A DNA stretch of 64,000 bases from JBKBKN01 sp046294625 (GTDB lineage: Bacteria; Bacteroidota; Bacteroidia; M30B66). Made by a program: the position numbers and the translations under genes. The stretch covers positions 1-64,000 of the forward strand of contig JBKBKN010000004.1 in NCBI GenBank assembly GCA_046294625.1, written 5' to 3'. The notes beneath the pieces are model-generated. The model was not told the origin of the DNA and ran no database searches. It worked only from the letters and a program-made list of their open reading frames with translations. Position 1 is the stretch's first letter. The number at the start of each line of letters is the position of its first letter. Below, in pieces: positions 36,201 to 45,592 of the stretch.

Positions 36201-39200
36201 CAAGTGTGCCGCAGTTGCTCCACAACTCTACGCCTATCTCTGTGGCGGAAATCAAAGTAGTAAAGACTTCAATTTCTGTGTTAGGGCCACTAAAGAAAGT
36301 GTACCACACATCAGAGATATTACCGGTATTGCAAGTTGGGTCAGGACGACCTACTTCTTCAATAGCAGCAAGGGTAGTTCCAACCACACCACCTGAAGGG
36401 CAGAAACCTGGAGGGCCCACAAATACGTTCGGCGCGTTGGCACAATCATCGTTAGCCGGTGGTGTAGCAGCCACCAATTGGAAGAAGTATTCGTTACGTG
36501 CACTTGTACAGGTGATACCTTGGAAAGTATTAGGGGCTACGAAGATTCGATAAGTGCCCGGTTGCAACACTGCCGATGCTTGTGACGTAACACAAGGTAT
36601 GTTAATATTTTGAATGGCAATTACAGTTTGTGGGAAACAATTTGCAGTGGTGATTCCAAAAGTTACCGGGAACTCAGCAAACATGTTGAGTGAAGCCGGA
36701 GTTTGTGAACCGACGGTGAATTCGTACCAATCCACGTCACGCACTGCGCACTGCGCCCATACTGAACCATTCTTGATATCGCCTAAAGAATAACTCTCTA
36801 CTGAAGATCCAACTACGGGGTTACCTGAGCCATCAACTTCAAGCAAAATAGCAGCCCACCCGGTATTTTCAATAATTCCATCTGAGCAGAATCTAAAAGT
36901 GATCGCACCCGATGCATGGGTAGAAGTAAACACGCCGGTACCACCCGGTAAAGTAGCTCCAAAAAATCCATTACCTAAACCAAAACATGGACTAAAAGTG
37001 CTGCCAGCGGCTCCACCTGGAAACAGCGGAGATGCCACATTTGGCCCGTTGAATATCTGAAGTTTATCCCAGTTATTTTCCACATCAAAACCAGTGAATA
37101 TCACACGCATGAAGTTACCTGGGTTAACCGGATTAATCGTTAACACGAAGTTTTCATTTGGAGCATAGTTGGTGTTAGGACCGCCACTATCATAAAAATT
37201 AGCAAATGAGGTGGAAATAGTAGCATTTTGCATTAATATATTTTGCGTTGGATTGACGCAACCTCCGTTTGTATTGCTTCCACAAGTTTCAGCTTCGGGA
37301 ATGGAAGCTGGTGGAATATCAATACAGTTAGCTAATCCGGCTTCAGGCGTACCCACCTGAATGGTGAAGAAGTTCGTTGAAAATTGTGGCCCTAAAGTTC
37401 CTGATAATTGATCATAAACTCTTATCAAGAATTGACTTCCACCAACATAACTATTGGGTGTAATCACTTCGAACGATTCTCCCTGCGTAGTGGCAAAGTT
37501 TTCACAAATTTTTACCAAAGTACCACAGTTGTTGTTATATATTTCAACTCCTGCAGCCAGAAGCGATGAAGCATTCAATCGCACACGCAACTGACGTGTA
37601 CCTAAATGTGACTGCATGTTTACTTGATACCATACATCCGGATCGATTGGATCGATGCTAGGTGTTGGAGAGGCAGAAAGTGTAGTCCCGCTAACAGGAG
37701 CACCTAAGGTGCCCGGAGGCGAAAGAGTAGGAGCTATGATTAACTGCGCGCTTGCACACTGATCGTTTGCTGGTGGACAATGAACAATAAATTGTGCATT
37801 GGTAACACCCGTAAACTCAGCATCGACAAGGATGTAATAACTCACACCGGCTGTTAGCGGTCCAAATGGTAATGCAAGTGCTCCTCCTAAAACACCATCA
37901 GGCAGAGTTATGCACGTCCAGCCGGTGGTGTTGCATCCCGTTGATACAGGCTTATAGAATATGTGGGTAAAGCTGCTTGCATTTAATACTTGGAGTGTGT
38001 AGGTACCGGTTGTAGGCGCAGTAAATTGCCAAAGTCGTTCCTGACCATTTGTTGGCCAACCTCCGCACTCACTTAAAGTCCAAATACCCGGACCATTTGA
38101 TGTGAAACTGTTGGTTGCACCACAAGAAAGAGGTGTGATCGAAGCACATGGATTGGGGGTATTGAAAACGCAAATGCTAAAATCTCCAGATCCCCATCCG
38201 GCTCCAAAATGATGCACCCTGATGGTGTAGGTAGCACCTATGGTCAAGCCAGTTAAGTTGATTTGCTCAGTACCTCCATTACCGGTGGCATTGGCGCAAG
38301 GACCGAAAGGTGTGAGCGAGCCACATGACCCGGTGTAGGTTTGCACCACGGCATCGTAGGTAGCCGAACCCACTACGCGTACTGTGGCAGTGGTTTGTGT
38401 TGCAACGAAAGTAAACCAAACATCATCGTCGGCATTGCCACTGCAAGCTGCTAATGGATCGCCCGGGGGCACAGCGCCTGCCGATGTAGTGTTTAATGCA
38501 TTGCAGGTGGGTTCTTGTAATAAAATAGTGGCATTGACGCAGTCATCATTAACGGGAACGGGCGGAGGTGGCTGGCAAGTTAGTATCAAGGGCGATGTGC
38601 CTTGTCCAGCTAAAAATCCGGAATATAATATATAATAGGTTACCCCATTAATAGAGTTGAATGTAACAGTAGAGCGTAAGGTGGAAGGTGATGGTGCTCC
38701 GCAGCTAGCGTCGTCGTTACCGCCAACGCAAACTAAAGCACTGCAAGTGCCGGAATAAACATTTAATTTAGTATCATTTAAGGTACCTCCGGCAGCACAT
38801 GTGGTTACAGTAATAATATCTCCTGTGCCCACAAAGGTGTACCAACGCTGTCGATCTCCGGGGCCGGTGCCACAAAATGCCGGTGATCCAATATTGGAAT
38901 ACCCCGTATTATCGGTTACAATGTTGGAACCACAAACTAAGGGTTGAGCAATGCTGCAAATATCTCCGGGTGGCAACAAGCTGGCTGATACTGGGCCTGT
39001 CCATGCACTCAAGCCATCTACAACACCGCAGTTAGAGCGCACCCAATAATAGTAAGTAGTGGCAGGTAATGCCGTATTATCTGTAAATGAGGTAGCGGCC
39101 GTAGTGAAGGTTGGTGTTGTGGCCAAAGTAGGTACAGGTGTAGGAGTTGTTTGCCTAAAGATTTGATAGCCTACAGATGGTGCAGGAGAAGGAGGCACCC

Positions 39201-40707
39201 ATGATAAGGTAATGTCAATATCGGTAGGCGATGCTGCAAGACTGGTAGGTGGGAAACAAGTAGGAAGCGAACAATTGCCTGTGAATGGAAAATCCGTATT
39301 GGAAAGGGGCGTGGGTGGACCGGAGAACGGAGGTGGCGGACAACTTCCACCAGTTTCTGTTCCAACTCTTACAAGAATTTCGGTTGATGATGCATCAAGA
39401 ATTCTAAATGAGTTTTCGGCACTAAACGACCCGGAATTGTAGCGAAAAACGCCCGATACACCATCACATACGTTAACCGAGAATGTTTGAATCCCCGGAC
39501 ATCCGCTTGCCGGTACAATAGTAGCTCTGATAGTCGAATTTTGAATAATTTGAAGATTGCCACCGTTCCAGCCATCGTTCCATTTTTCATAAGTTTGAAC
39601 GGTGTAATTGCACGATGTACCGGGACAATCGGTGCTAAAGTTGCCTGCTGCTGACCATGGGGTGGTGATAGGGCCTGCGCAGATATTACGCACATAAAAC
39701 TGATAGTTTGTTAATGCTGTCAAGCCTGTGATGGGTAATGAAGTGGCAGTAGTAGTGCCCATAGCTGCACTTGGTGTGAAAGGTGCCGGACCCCATGCCA
39801 CCTCATAACTCGTTGATCCCGGTGCTGATGACCAATTTAAAGTAGCTGTGGTGCCTGTAACAGCCGTTGCATTTAACCCTCCGGGTACGATACAATTAGG
39901 CGGCGAAAAGCGATAAATTTTTCCATCGGCATGTCTGCCCGGCGTTGCATTGATAGAACTGAAAGCTTGCGAGCTAAAGTTTGCCGTTCCTAAAACAGGA
40001 GAGTTGATAGAAACTGCCGTAGTATTAGACAAATTGAGATAATCAGCATTGGTAGCACCGCGCAAACCTACCTGGCGAGTAGTAGAGATGTTAGTAGCCC
40101 CCACGCAATGCGCTGATGGGCCATAATGAATTTCCACTACATTACCATCTTCAAAAAGTTTGATTTGAAAATCTAAACGGGCTACATTCGTGGTTGATGT
40201 GCTATACGAAGGTCTAAAATTTTTCCATTCTACAGTAAAAACACGATTTGGCGCCGTGCCGGTGGTTACATAATTGATCTCTCCGGTTAGCGAACATAGG
40301 TTGAATATGGAATTCAAATCGCCCCCCCAAGCAGAAATAGCGCCATTGTAGGTAGTAGTACCTGATATGGGAGTGTATAGGCCATTTGCTGGAGCAACTG
40401 CACCAAAAGTGATGAATCCGTTGGTACTTACACGGCATTGGTTGTAGTCTGTTCCATTGAAGTTGAAGTTAAACCCAATGTTTGCGATGTAAATCACATC
40501 ATCCAATGAACCTGCTAAAGTATTAGCAGTAGCTGTACCTAAGTTAGTACCACCGGTGATAGCTGCATAAGTGCCGGATGTTTGCGTAAAGCTGTAGTTG
40601 GAAACCTGTGCCATGCTTTTGCTGCCGATGAACAGAAGCAAAAACAAAAACAGCCAGGCATCCCAGCGATGCCTTGTTTTTGTGGTTGTTTTGTACTTGT
40701 TTTTCAT
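33268..40707 (-). CDS. Giant multidomain surface protein with T9SS type A sorting domain
   Basis: About 2,479 residues, probably an adhesin or matrix protein. The ATG at 40707 (MKNKYKTTTK) begins a long basic n-region and signal peptide ending SKSMAQ; the frame extends 43 codons upstream, but that sequence is a structured leader. Approximate order: N-terminal beta domain, two fibronectin type III domains (about 270-360 and 485-570), several Cys-containing pre-peptidase-like modules beginning NDDC or NDQC, a CUB domain (about 1147-1290), further such modules, a long beta region, a PKD domain (YVWNFGDGTIVTGMLNPVH, about 2320-2385), and a type A sorting domain (VILYPNPAKDQANI ... GMYEVVVEG). Ligands unknown. 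Possibly co-transcribed with the upstream gene. Confidence 0.9.
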   Translation of the reverse strand: MKNKYKTTTKTRHRWDAWLFLFLLLFIGSKSMAQVSNYSFTQTSGTYAAITGGTNLGTATANTLAGSLDDVIYIANIGFNFNFNGTDYNQCRVSTNGFITFGAVAPANGLYTPISGTTTYNGAISAWGGDLNSIFNLCSLTGEINYVTTGTAPNRVFTVEWKNFRPSYSTSTTNVARLDFQIKLFEDGNVVEIHYGPSAHCVGATNISTTRQVGLRGATNADYLNLSNTTAVSINSPVLGTANFSSQAFSSINATPGRHADGKIYRFSPPNCIVPGGLNATAVTGTTATLNWSSAPGSTSYEVAWGPAPFTPSAAMGTTTATSLPITGLTALTNYQFYVRNICAGPITTPWSAAGNFSTDCPGTSCNYTVQTYEKWNDGWNGGNLQIIQNSTIRATIVPASGCPGIQTFSVNVCDGVSGVFRYNSGSFSAENSFRILDASSTEILVRVGTETGGSCPPPPFSGPPTPLSNTDFPFTGNCSLPTCFPPTSLAASPTDIDITLSWVPPSPAPSVGYQIFRQTTPTPVPTLATTPTFTTAATSFTDNTALPATTYYYWVRSNCGVVDGLSAWTGPVSASLLPPGDICSIAQPLVCGSNIVTDNTGYSNIGSPAFCGTGPGDRQRWYTFVGTGDIITVTTCAAGGTLNDTKLNVYSGTCSALVCVGGNDDASCGAPSPSTLRSTVTFNSINGVTYYILYSGFLAGQGTSPLILTCQPPPPVPVNDDCVNATILLQEPTCNALNTTSAGAVPPGDPLAACSGNADDDVWFTFVATQTTATVRVVGSATYDAVVQTYTGSCGSLTPFGPCANATGNGGTEQINLTGLTIGATYTIRVHHFGAGWGSGDFSICVFNTPNPCASITPLSCGATNSFTSNGPGIWTLSECGGWPTNGQERLWQFTAPTTGTYTLQVLNASSFTHIFYKPVSTGCNTTGWTCITLPDGVLGGALALPFGPLTAGVSYYILVDAEFTGVTNAQFIVHCPPANDQCASAQLIIAPTLSPPGTLGAPVSGTTLSASPTPSIDPIDPDVWYQVNMQSHLGTRQLRVRLNASSLLAAGVEIYNNNCGTLVKICENFATTQGESFEVITPNSYVGGSQFLIRVYDQLSGTLGPQFSTNFFTIQVGTPEAGLANCIDIPPASIPEAETCGSNTNGGCVNPTQNILMQNATISTSFANFYDSGGPNTNYAPNENFVLTINPVNPGNFMRVIFTGFDVENNWDKLQIFNGPNVASPLFPGGAAGSTFSPCFGLGNGFFGATLPGGTGVFTSTHASGAITFRFCSDGIIENTGWAAILLEVDGSGNPVVGSSVESYSLGDIKNGSVWAQCAVRDVDWYEFTVGSQTPASLNMFAEFPVTFGITTANCFPQTVIAIQNINIPCVTSQASAVLQPGTYRIFVAPNTFQGITCTSARNEYFFQLVAATPPANDDCANAPNVFVGPPGFCPSGGVVGTTLAAIEEVGRPDPTCNTGNISDVWYTFFSGPNTEIEVFTTLISATEIGVELWSNCGTLVAGSCVNGVTDVNPVTYTVAPFTSYRLRVFTNFNNANPGTFRLCIQAKPQPPVNDNICGAITLPVFDGAAAMPTETVVNNFYATNSPQANPTCSGTLSRDMWYRVVIPANGIITVNTFAGTNANPDIAVYASSDNTCNGVLTQLACDDQRGPDNAAWAQIFNGTPGNVLFVRIGGRTNTDRGICRISITSGLYWTGAFTNIFNTIADPGLGIPTNWYCYDGGLFGPSSLSNATISVLIRANQPNQPVVVGNTNIRDVRIAGGFPSSASITVNGDDVFAIHGNLTGNAPIPGRFLGNGFVRFNSTAPFTHSVTQNWRMFGRVTIAPTSTVNAISTGERLTFENNSQLFSNNPSATYGVFNGNIAYRRTSNAGFLAYSYWSSPVIGAPLSVLTQAGMGNVYQYDATLATGNSGPAALSGWQVLGLSPLVPIPVTMQPGRGYIATNGGTATFRGAPQQGDVNYTPINNGIINRMNLIGNPYPSNIRAAGANSFLQVNSTRIAGGALYLWDDDNSQGASYTDGDYVVYTSLGGTVNAPNSGNPFSGRIAAAQGFFVNYAGTGDIQFTNAMRDENGTNAQFFDVVDFKRFRIQLTTSNNWEKDAVVVFKDDATEAYHEMYDVLRLPGSPNAAIFTVAESNEFTLKAFPELTSSRIVNLGVVNTFAGVSSLSMTEFLNFESTTQVFLEDIAMGIFHNLTQNAVYTYENQPNYQGIRFRLHFRAPLQTAAYAACTGEANGKVIVLNPNMNNPVNMTVRNTANEVVNTTGMFVGERVVEGLASGNYTLEFNYADASNINDYVSVQATGFNVAPSFVASATEVSIADAIIEFVGNAQGASQYVWNFGDGTIVTGMLNPVHAYMQPGVYTVTFTATNGGCEATASSVIRVTNNTTGVNNALAQSDVILYPNPAKDQANILLNIDRSETQVKVSIIDATGRLVSSRNVSDLRSGAIITLDVEGLANGMYEVVVEGNAFRTVRKLTIAK

Positions 40708-40755
40708 AGTTGTAATTATTGTATTGATTGTTTGTTGATTACGTAATTGACTATG

Positions 40756-40812
40756 GATGGTTGAAGTTAACCATCGATTCGTGCTTGTCGGTGGAGACTT
40801 TCCTCCACGAAT
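40756..40812 (-). promoter_or_regulatory. Structured leader of the giant protein gene
   Basis: Three inverted repeats in the 142-base leader: GATGGTT / AACCATC (40756-40762 / 40769-40775), ATTCGTG / CACGAAT (40777-40783 / 40806-40812), and GTGGAG / CTCCAC (40791-40796 / 40803-40808). The last two share bases and cannot form together, so the leader could switch between folds. No known riboswitch was recognised. Confidence 0.4.
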
Positions 40813-40849
40813 GTGATATGCGCTCATTATATTCATACTTTGTTATGGT

Positions 40850-41746
40850 TTATTGAGTTATTTCGTTGTAGCCTAGTTGGCGTTTTAACAATTGTTGATC
40901 GTACACACTGTAGGTATCCATGGCATAGTCATATAGCATGCCCCAATATTTAGGGTTCAAAACCCATTCCATGTACTTTGCATTTAGCCTATCCTTCATA
41001 TCGGGATATGCAGAGAGTAAGGCTAACATGCTAATGATGTAGCGCTCTCTATTGAGTTCATAATCACCTGCACCCTGTCCATATAAAGACAAATCTGCAA
41101 AAACAGGCCATTGATGATCGGGGTGAATAAAAGCATAATTGTCATTTTGCAGCATCGATTGAACAATCGGACTTCTTCTGTTTACGGAAACATCATTTGC
41201 AAATTTATCTTTCTCCTGCTCCATAGATCTGGCTCCTTTCGATACTTCTGCTCTTGAAAAAGCATTTCCCAAGTAAGGGTCCCTATTGTTTGTTTGTTTT
41301 TGTTCCGGTTTTTCAAAAGCATCTTTACCTAAGAACAAATTATTTTCAAAAAAAAGATTAAGACGTTCTTGATCGAATTGACACAATCTGAAAAGCAAGG
41401 ATGTGGGCAAAAATCTAACTTCTTCTCCATGCTCATTCATTTCGCTTTTCACGGAGCCTATTTCAGGATCTGTTGCCAATGTGCTTAAAAAAGCCTGACG
41501 AGCTTGTTTGGTTTCATAAAATCGATCTATAGCTTGTTGAAACTGTGGACCTGTTAACTCATACTTTTCTTCAAGCAACAATGGGAAGTACAATATAGCC
41601 TGATATGTCTGATCTTGTTCTGCTTGTTTTTGATGCAACTTCTTATTCTTATCAGTCATGGAATCAATCTTTTGCTGAGCATAAACAGAACCAATATCCG
41701 TTAGAAAAAAAACTGAAAAACAAATCAAAAATAAAATTACCTTCAT
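40850..41746 (-). CDS. Secreted protein of unknown function
   Basis: A 298-residue protein with a signal peptide (MKVILFLICFSVFFLT, ending SVYAQ). The mature part is polar, predicted alpha-helical and rich in Gln/Glu/Lys and aromatic residues, with stretches such as YQAILYFPLLLEEKYELTG and NPKYWGMLYDYAMD; no Cys pair or family motif is recognised. No lipobox or T9SS domain is visible, so it is probably periplasmic. It lies directly upstream of the giant surface protein gene in the same orientation (142 bases apart), suggesting a joint role in that protein's export or function; this is inference. Confidence 0.7.
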   Translation of the reverse strand: MKVILFLICFSVFFLTDIGSVYAQQKIDSMTDKNKKLHQKQAEQDQTYQAILYFPLLLEEKYELTGPQFQQAIDRFYETKQARQAFLSTLATDPEIGSVKSEMNEHGEEVRFLPTSLLFRLCQFDQERLNLFFENNLFLGKDAFEKPEQKQTNNRDPYLGNAFSRAEVSKGARSMEQEKDKFANDVSVNRRSPIVQSMLQNDNYAFIHPDHQWPVFADLSLYGQGAGDYELNRERYIISMLALLSAYPDMKDRLNAKYMEWVLNPKYWGMLYDYAMDTYSVYDQQLLKRQLGYNEITQ

Positions 41747-42185
41747 GTTTTAAGCATTATAAGCAAAACCAAATTTAACAAAAGCATAATAAAAATCTTA
41801 CATCTATTTTAAAAATCAGACGCAACCGCCTTAATTAATTGATTTACAAATAATTAATTTTTTGTTTTTTTTTATGTTTATATGATAAACAATTCAAGTT
41901 TAGCCGATTTCAGCATTTTTTAATCACATCATGTGTTCGTTAGCAAGATGTAGGATAGTCTTTGAAATCAGATTCTTGAACAAACTACCTAAACAAAATA
42001 ACCCATCAAATACGTACATTACAGGTATTTACAAAATAATAGAATAATACTATTGTGATGTTTTTGCTTTTTGCTTACATCATAATTGTTTAATAGGGGC
42101 AAATTTTAAACTCAATCTTGATATAAAATACAATAATCGATGTATTAAATGATGAGAAGCGTTCTACTTTTCCCATCTTGCAGAC
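41747..42185. other. AT-rich intergenic region without recognised features
   Basis: 439 bases between divergent genes. I see no tRNA, small RNA, repeat or exact -7 box; TACTTTTC at about 42165-42172 (7 of 8) may be the tatD -7 element. Several poly-T and poly-A tracts. Confidence 0.5.
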
Positions 42186-42953
42186 ATGAATCTGATTGAC
42201 ACACACGCGCATATTTATCATCCGCAATTTGATGGCGATCGTGAGGCGATGATACAAAAAGCATTCGATGCAGGTCTTATACATATGTATATGCCTAACA
42301 TCAATGAAGAAAGTGTGCAAGCCATGATGAAGCTGTTTGAACAATCCCCTGAACAATGCCTGCCAATGCTGGGCATACACCCCTGCGATGTGCATGATAA
42401 TGCGGAACATTCGCTCGATAAGCTCAGGAAACAATATGAAGACATTCCTTTTCGTGCCGTTGGCGAAACCGGTCTCGATCTCTATTGGGATAAATCCACA
42501 CTCGCTTTGCAACAACGCCTCTTAAACTATCATTTGCAATGGGCGCTGGACGAAGATTTACCCATCGTGCTCCACAGCCGCAACGCCACTCGAGAAACCA
42601 TAGATCAGGTGAAACCTTTTGCCGAAAAAGGACTGCGGGGCATATTCCATTGCTTCAGCGGATCTTTAGATCAAGCTCAAGCTATTGTCGATATGGGCAT
42701 GCTGCTTGGCATTGGAGGTGTGGTCACCTTCAAAAACGGAGGTCTGGAGCCTATTATTCAACATTTAGGGCTATCTAACATCGTGCTCGAAACAGATGCG
42801 CCTTTTCTTGCGCCTGTTCCGCATCGTGGAAAAAGAAACAGTCCGGAATACTTACCACTCATAGCGCAAAAAATAGCTGAATTGAGTTCTCTATCTTTGA
42901 CCGATGTTTGCAAGATCACCACGCACAATGCGCTTGCACTGTTTGAAAAATAA
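42186..42953 (+). CDS. tatD: TatD family metal-dependent hydrolase (DNase)
   Basis: A 255-residue TIM-barrel hydrolase with two-metal chemistry. Ligand motifs: LIDTHAHI (D5, H7, H9), MLGIHPCDV, VGETGLDLYWDK (Glu ligand), LPIVLHSRNA (His), FHCFSGS, and the late VLETDAPFLAP (Asp). All are intact. The family acts as 3'-5' DNase/RNase in repair and cell death; some members deacylate D-aminoacyl-tRNA. It precedes ansA by 15 bases in the same direction, so the two are probably co-transcribed. Confidence 0.93.
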   Translation: MNLIDTHAHIYHPQFDGDREAMIQKAFDAGLIHMYMPNINEESVQAMMKLFEQSPEQCLPMLGIHPCDVHDNAEHSLDKLRKQYEDIPFRAVGETGLDLYWDKSTLALQQRLLNYHLQWALDEDLPIVLHSRNATRETIDQVKPFAEKGLRGIFHCFSGSLDQAQAIVDMGMLLGIGGVVTFKNGGLEPIIQHLGLSNIVLETDAPFLAPVPHRGKRNSPEYLPLIAQKIAELSSLSLTDVCKITTHNALALFEK

Positions 42954-42968
42954 TCTGCCATCTGCATC

Positions 42969-44030
42969 ATGAGAAAAAAGCCTACAATAAAAACCCCATC
43001 ATCTAAGGTGCTCATTATATATACCGGTGGAACTATCGGCATGGTGAAGGATGAAATCTCCGGAGCACTCATGCCGGTTACCTTCGAACGGCTGCAAGCG
43101 AATATTCCGGAAATCAATAAACTGGATATTGAACTAGATATTCAAACATTTAATCCCACCTTCGATTCATCGAATCTGCACCCGATGCATTGGATTGCAT
43201 TGGTGGAAATCATCGAGAAACATTATCAGGACTACGATGGATTTGTTATACTCCACGGGAGTGATACGATGGCTTACACCGCGTCTGCTCTTAGTTTTAT
43301 GATCGAAAATCTGTCTAAACCCATCATCTTTACCGGCTCTCAACTACCTATAGGTGTGCTGAGGACAGATGCCCGAGAAAATTTTATCACTGCACTCGAA
43401 ATTGCTGCAATGAAAATAGATGGCAAGCCAGTAGTAACCGAAGTTTGTATATATTTTGAATATCACCTGCTCAAGGGTAACCGCACGACCAAATTCAGTT
43501 CAAGCAATTTCAATGCTTTCCTATCGGCTAACTATCCCCCATTGGCAGAGTCGGGTGTTCAAATCACCTTTAATGAACCTGTCCTAAGAAGATACAATGG
43601 AAAGGAGACCAAATTCTTCAAACGCCTGGACAATAACGTGGGATTGCTAAAAGTATTTCCTGGCATGACACCGTCTTATGTGCAAGCAGCACTGAATGTG
43701 GAAGGCATGCGCGCTTTAGTGCTGGAGAGCTTTGGCTCAGGAAACACATCCACTTCTGATTGGTTCATTCAGTCGCTGAGCCATGCTGTGCGCAATGGTT
43801 TAGTAGTATGTAATGTGACTCAATGCCAGACGGGTGCTGTACTACAGGGAAAATACAAAACGAGTACGCACCTCAACGATATCGGGGTAGCATCGGGTTA
43901 TGATATTACGACCGAAGCTGCTATAACCAAGCTGATGTGGTTGCTTGCCATGGAAAATGATGTGCACACCGTCGGTAAGCTTTTTTCTACCCCGCTCCGG
44001 GAAGAACTCACACTGGTGGAATGGGAATAA
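42969..44030 (+). CDS. ansA: L-asparaginase, type I (cytoplasmic)
   Basis: A 353-residue enzyme converting L-asparagine to aspartate and ammonia. Threonine nucleophile motif YTGGTIGMVK, second-Thr motif VILHGSDTMAYTAS, and the substrate-site segment IFTGSQLPIGVLRTDAREN are present. No signal peptide, so it is the cytoplasmic type I. It has a longer tail than the family minimum. Likely in an operon with tatD (15 bases upstream). Confidence 0.93.
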   Translation: MRKKPTIKTPSSKVLIIYTGGTIGMVKDEISGALMPVTFERLQANIPEINKLDIELDIQTFNPTFDSSNLHPMHWIALVEIIEKHYQDYDGFVILHGSDTMAYTASALSFMIENLSKPIIFTGSQLPIGVLRTDARENFITALEIAAMKIDGKPVVTEVCIYFEYHLLKGNRTTKFSSSNFNAFLSANYPPLAESGVQITFNEPVLRRYNGKETKFFKRLDNNVGLLKVFPGMTPSYVQAALNVEGMRALVLESFGSGNTSTSDWFIQSLSHAVRNGLVVCNVTQCQTGAVLQGKYKTSTHLNDIGVASGYDITTEAAITKLMWLLAMENDVHTVGKLFSTPLREELTLVEWE

Positions 44031-44179
44031 TGGTGAATTGTTTTTACCAAATGTAATGTCGCCATAGAATCATATCACCCCTATAATCATTGCGCTCTTT
44101 CGGGGTTTCTTAATAAATTGGCGTAGCCTTAAAACATTGGTAAGTTGAGTAGCCCAGAAATATCGGTAAAATACGTAGT

Positions 44180-44201
44180 CCTAATCTCATTAGGAATGAG
44201 A
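44180..44201. other. Alternative hairpins between convergent genes
   Basis: CCTAAT / ATTAGG and the overlapping TCTCATT / AATGAGA (44185-44191 / 44195-44201) share bases and are mutually exclusive. They lie between the ansA and scoB stops; no clear T-run follows on either strand, so terminator function is uncertain. Confidence 0.3.
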
Positions 44202-44214
44202 TGTAAAAAAAGAT

Positions 44215-44868
44215 TTAGAGTTCCATTTCGGGAACATAATCAGGTATGGTGAGCCTGCCTTCCGTCGCATTTTTGATTTGTTCTACAGATATGCCCGGCG
44301 CACGTTCCAATAGGAAAAAGCCCTCAGGCCTTACATCTATCACTGCCAGCTCGGTTACAATCTTTTTAACACAGCGTAAACCGGTAATCGGCAACTGACA
44401 TTGTTTTAGAAGCTTTGATTCTCCGGCCTTGTTCACATGCTGCATTGCTACAATGATATTCTTGGCTGAGGCAACCAAATCCATTGCACCACCCATGCCC
44501 TTAACCATTTTTCCGGGTATTTTCCAGTTGGCGATGTCGCCTTTCTCACTCACTTCCATGGCCCCAAGTATGGTAAGATCTACCTTTCCGGCACGGATCA
44601 TCCCAAAACTCATGGCTGAATCGAAAAATGCAGATCCGGGAACTGTGGTAATGGTCTGCTTTCCTGCGTTTATCAAATCAGGATCTTCCTCACCTTCGAT
44701 GGGAAAAGGCCCTATACCCAAAAGCCCATTTTCGGACTGTAAAACCACATTCATGCCTTGGGGTATATAGTTGGCAACAAGAGTTGGAATACCAATACCC
44801 AAATTCACATAATAACCGTCTTTTATTTCCTTCGCGATACGCTTCGCAATGCCATTTTTATCCAACAT
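44215..44868 (-). CDS. scoB: 3-oxoacid CoA-transferase, subunit B
   Basis: A 217-residue beta subunit. The catalytic Glu sits in QSENGLLGIGPFP (E46), and the GIGIPTLVANYIPQG and GGAMDLVASAKN segments are family-typical. With ScoA it transfers CoA from succinyl-CoA to acetoacetate (ketone body or acetoacetate use). It follows scoA after 5 bases. Substrate choice among 3-oxoacids cannot be proven from sequence. Confidence 0.92.
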   Translation of the reverse strand: MLDKNGIAKRIAKEIKDGYYVNLGIGIPTLVANYIPQGMNVVLQSENGLLGIGPFPIEGEEDPDLINAGKQTITTVPGSAFFDSAMSFGMIRAGKVDLTILGAMEVSEKGDIANWKIPGKMVKGMGGAMDLVASAKNIIVAMQHVNKAGESKLLKQCQLPITGLRCVKKIVTELAVIDVRPEGFFLLERAPGISVEQIKNATEGRLTIPDYVPEMEL

Positions 44869-44873
44869 GATGA

Positions 44874-45575
44874 TTAAGGATTTTTAGATTTTACAGTTCG
44901 TTGCTCGATACGTTTTTCATAATTCGCCCCCTGAAAAATGCGATGCACATAGATTCCGGGGAGGTGAATGTGATCCGGATCTAAAGCTCCGGCCGGAACC
45001 AATTCTTCGACCTCAGCTATAGTAACGCGCCCAGCCATTGCTACCAATGGATTGAAGTTGCGCGAAGTCATGCGAAAAACTAAGTTTCCATGCGTGTCGC
45101 CTTTCCATGCTTTCACTATACCAAAGTCTAAGTCGAATGCATGTTCTAAAAGGTAATCTTTACCATTGAAGTTTCGGACTTCTTTTCCTTCGGCTACTTC
45201 AGTGCCTACGCCTGCCGGGGTAAAAATGGCCGGCATACCATAGCCTGCTGCCATAAGTCGGGTGGCTAAGGTACCCTGGGGAATGAGGTCAACTTCGAGT
45301 TCACCGCTAAGCAACTGACGCTCAAATTCGGCATTTTCGCCAACATAGGAAGAAATCATTTTTTTTACCTGACGCTTTTGCAGCATTAAGCCGATCCCAA
45401 AATCATCTACACCTGCATTGTTGGAAACGCAGGTTAGATTTTTAATCCCCTTATTGACCAATGCTGCAATACTATTCTCCGGTATGCCACATAATCCGAA
45501 GCCCCCAAGTCCGAGAATGGCCCCGTCTTGTATGTCTTTGATGGCATCTTCGGCGTTTGAAACCACTTTGTTCAT
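44874..45575 (-). CDS. scoA: 3-oxoacid CoA-transferase, subunit A
   Basis: A 233-residue alpha subunit with the family segment LGLGGFGLCGIPENSIAAL near the N-terminus, a VSNNAGVDDFGIGLML block and IFTPAGVGTEVAEGKEV. Pairs with the downstream scoB (5-base gap). It begins 17 bases after the stop of the PBP1A gene on the same strand, so the two may share a transcript although their functions are unrelated. Confidence 0.92.
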   Translation of the reverse strand: MNKVVSNAEDAIKDIQDGAILGLGGFGLCGIPENSIAALVNKGIKNLTCVSNNAGVDDFGIGLMLQKRQVKKMISSYVGENAEFERQLLSGELEVDLIPQGTLATRLMAAGYGMPAIFTPAGVGTEVAEGKEVRNFNGKDYLLEHAFDLDFGIVKAWKGDTHGNLVFRMTSRNFNPLVAMAGRVTIAEVEELVPAGALDPDHIHLPGIYVHRIFQGANYEKRIEQRTVKSKNP

Positions 45576-45592
45576 AATTCCCCAGTTATTAT

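Noticed and set aside
40708..40836. 43-residue N-terminal extension of the giant surface protein
   Set aside because: It would precede the signal peptide with a polar stretch encoded by a hairpin-rich leader; the ATG at 40707 starts a normal signal peptide.
41747..42185. Possible small RNA or tRNA in the long AT-rich gap
   Set aside because: No cloverleaf, no strong hairpin with T-run and no exact promoter found by eye.
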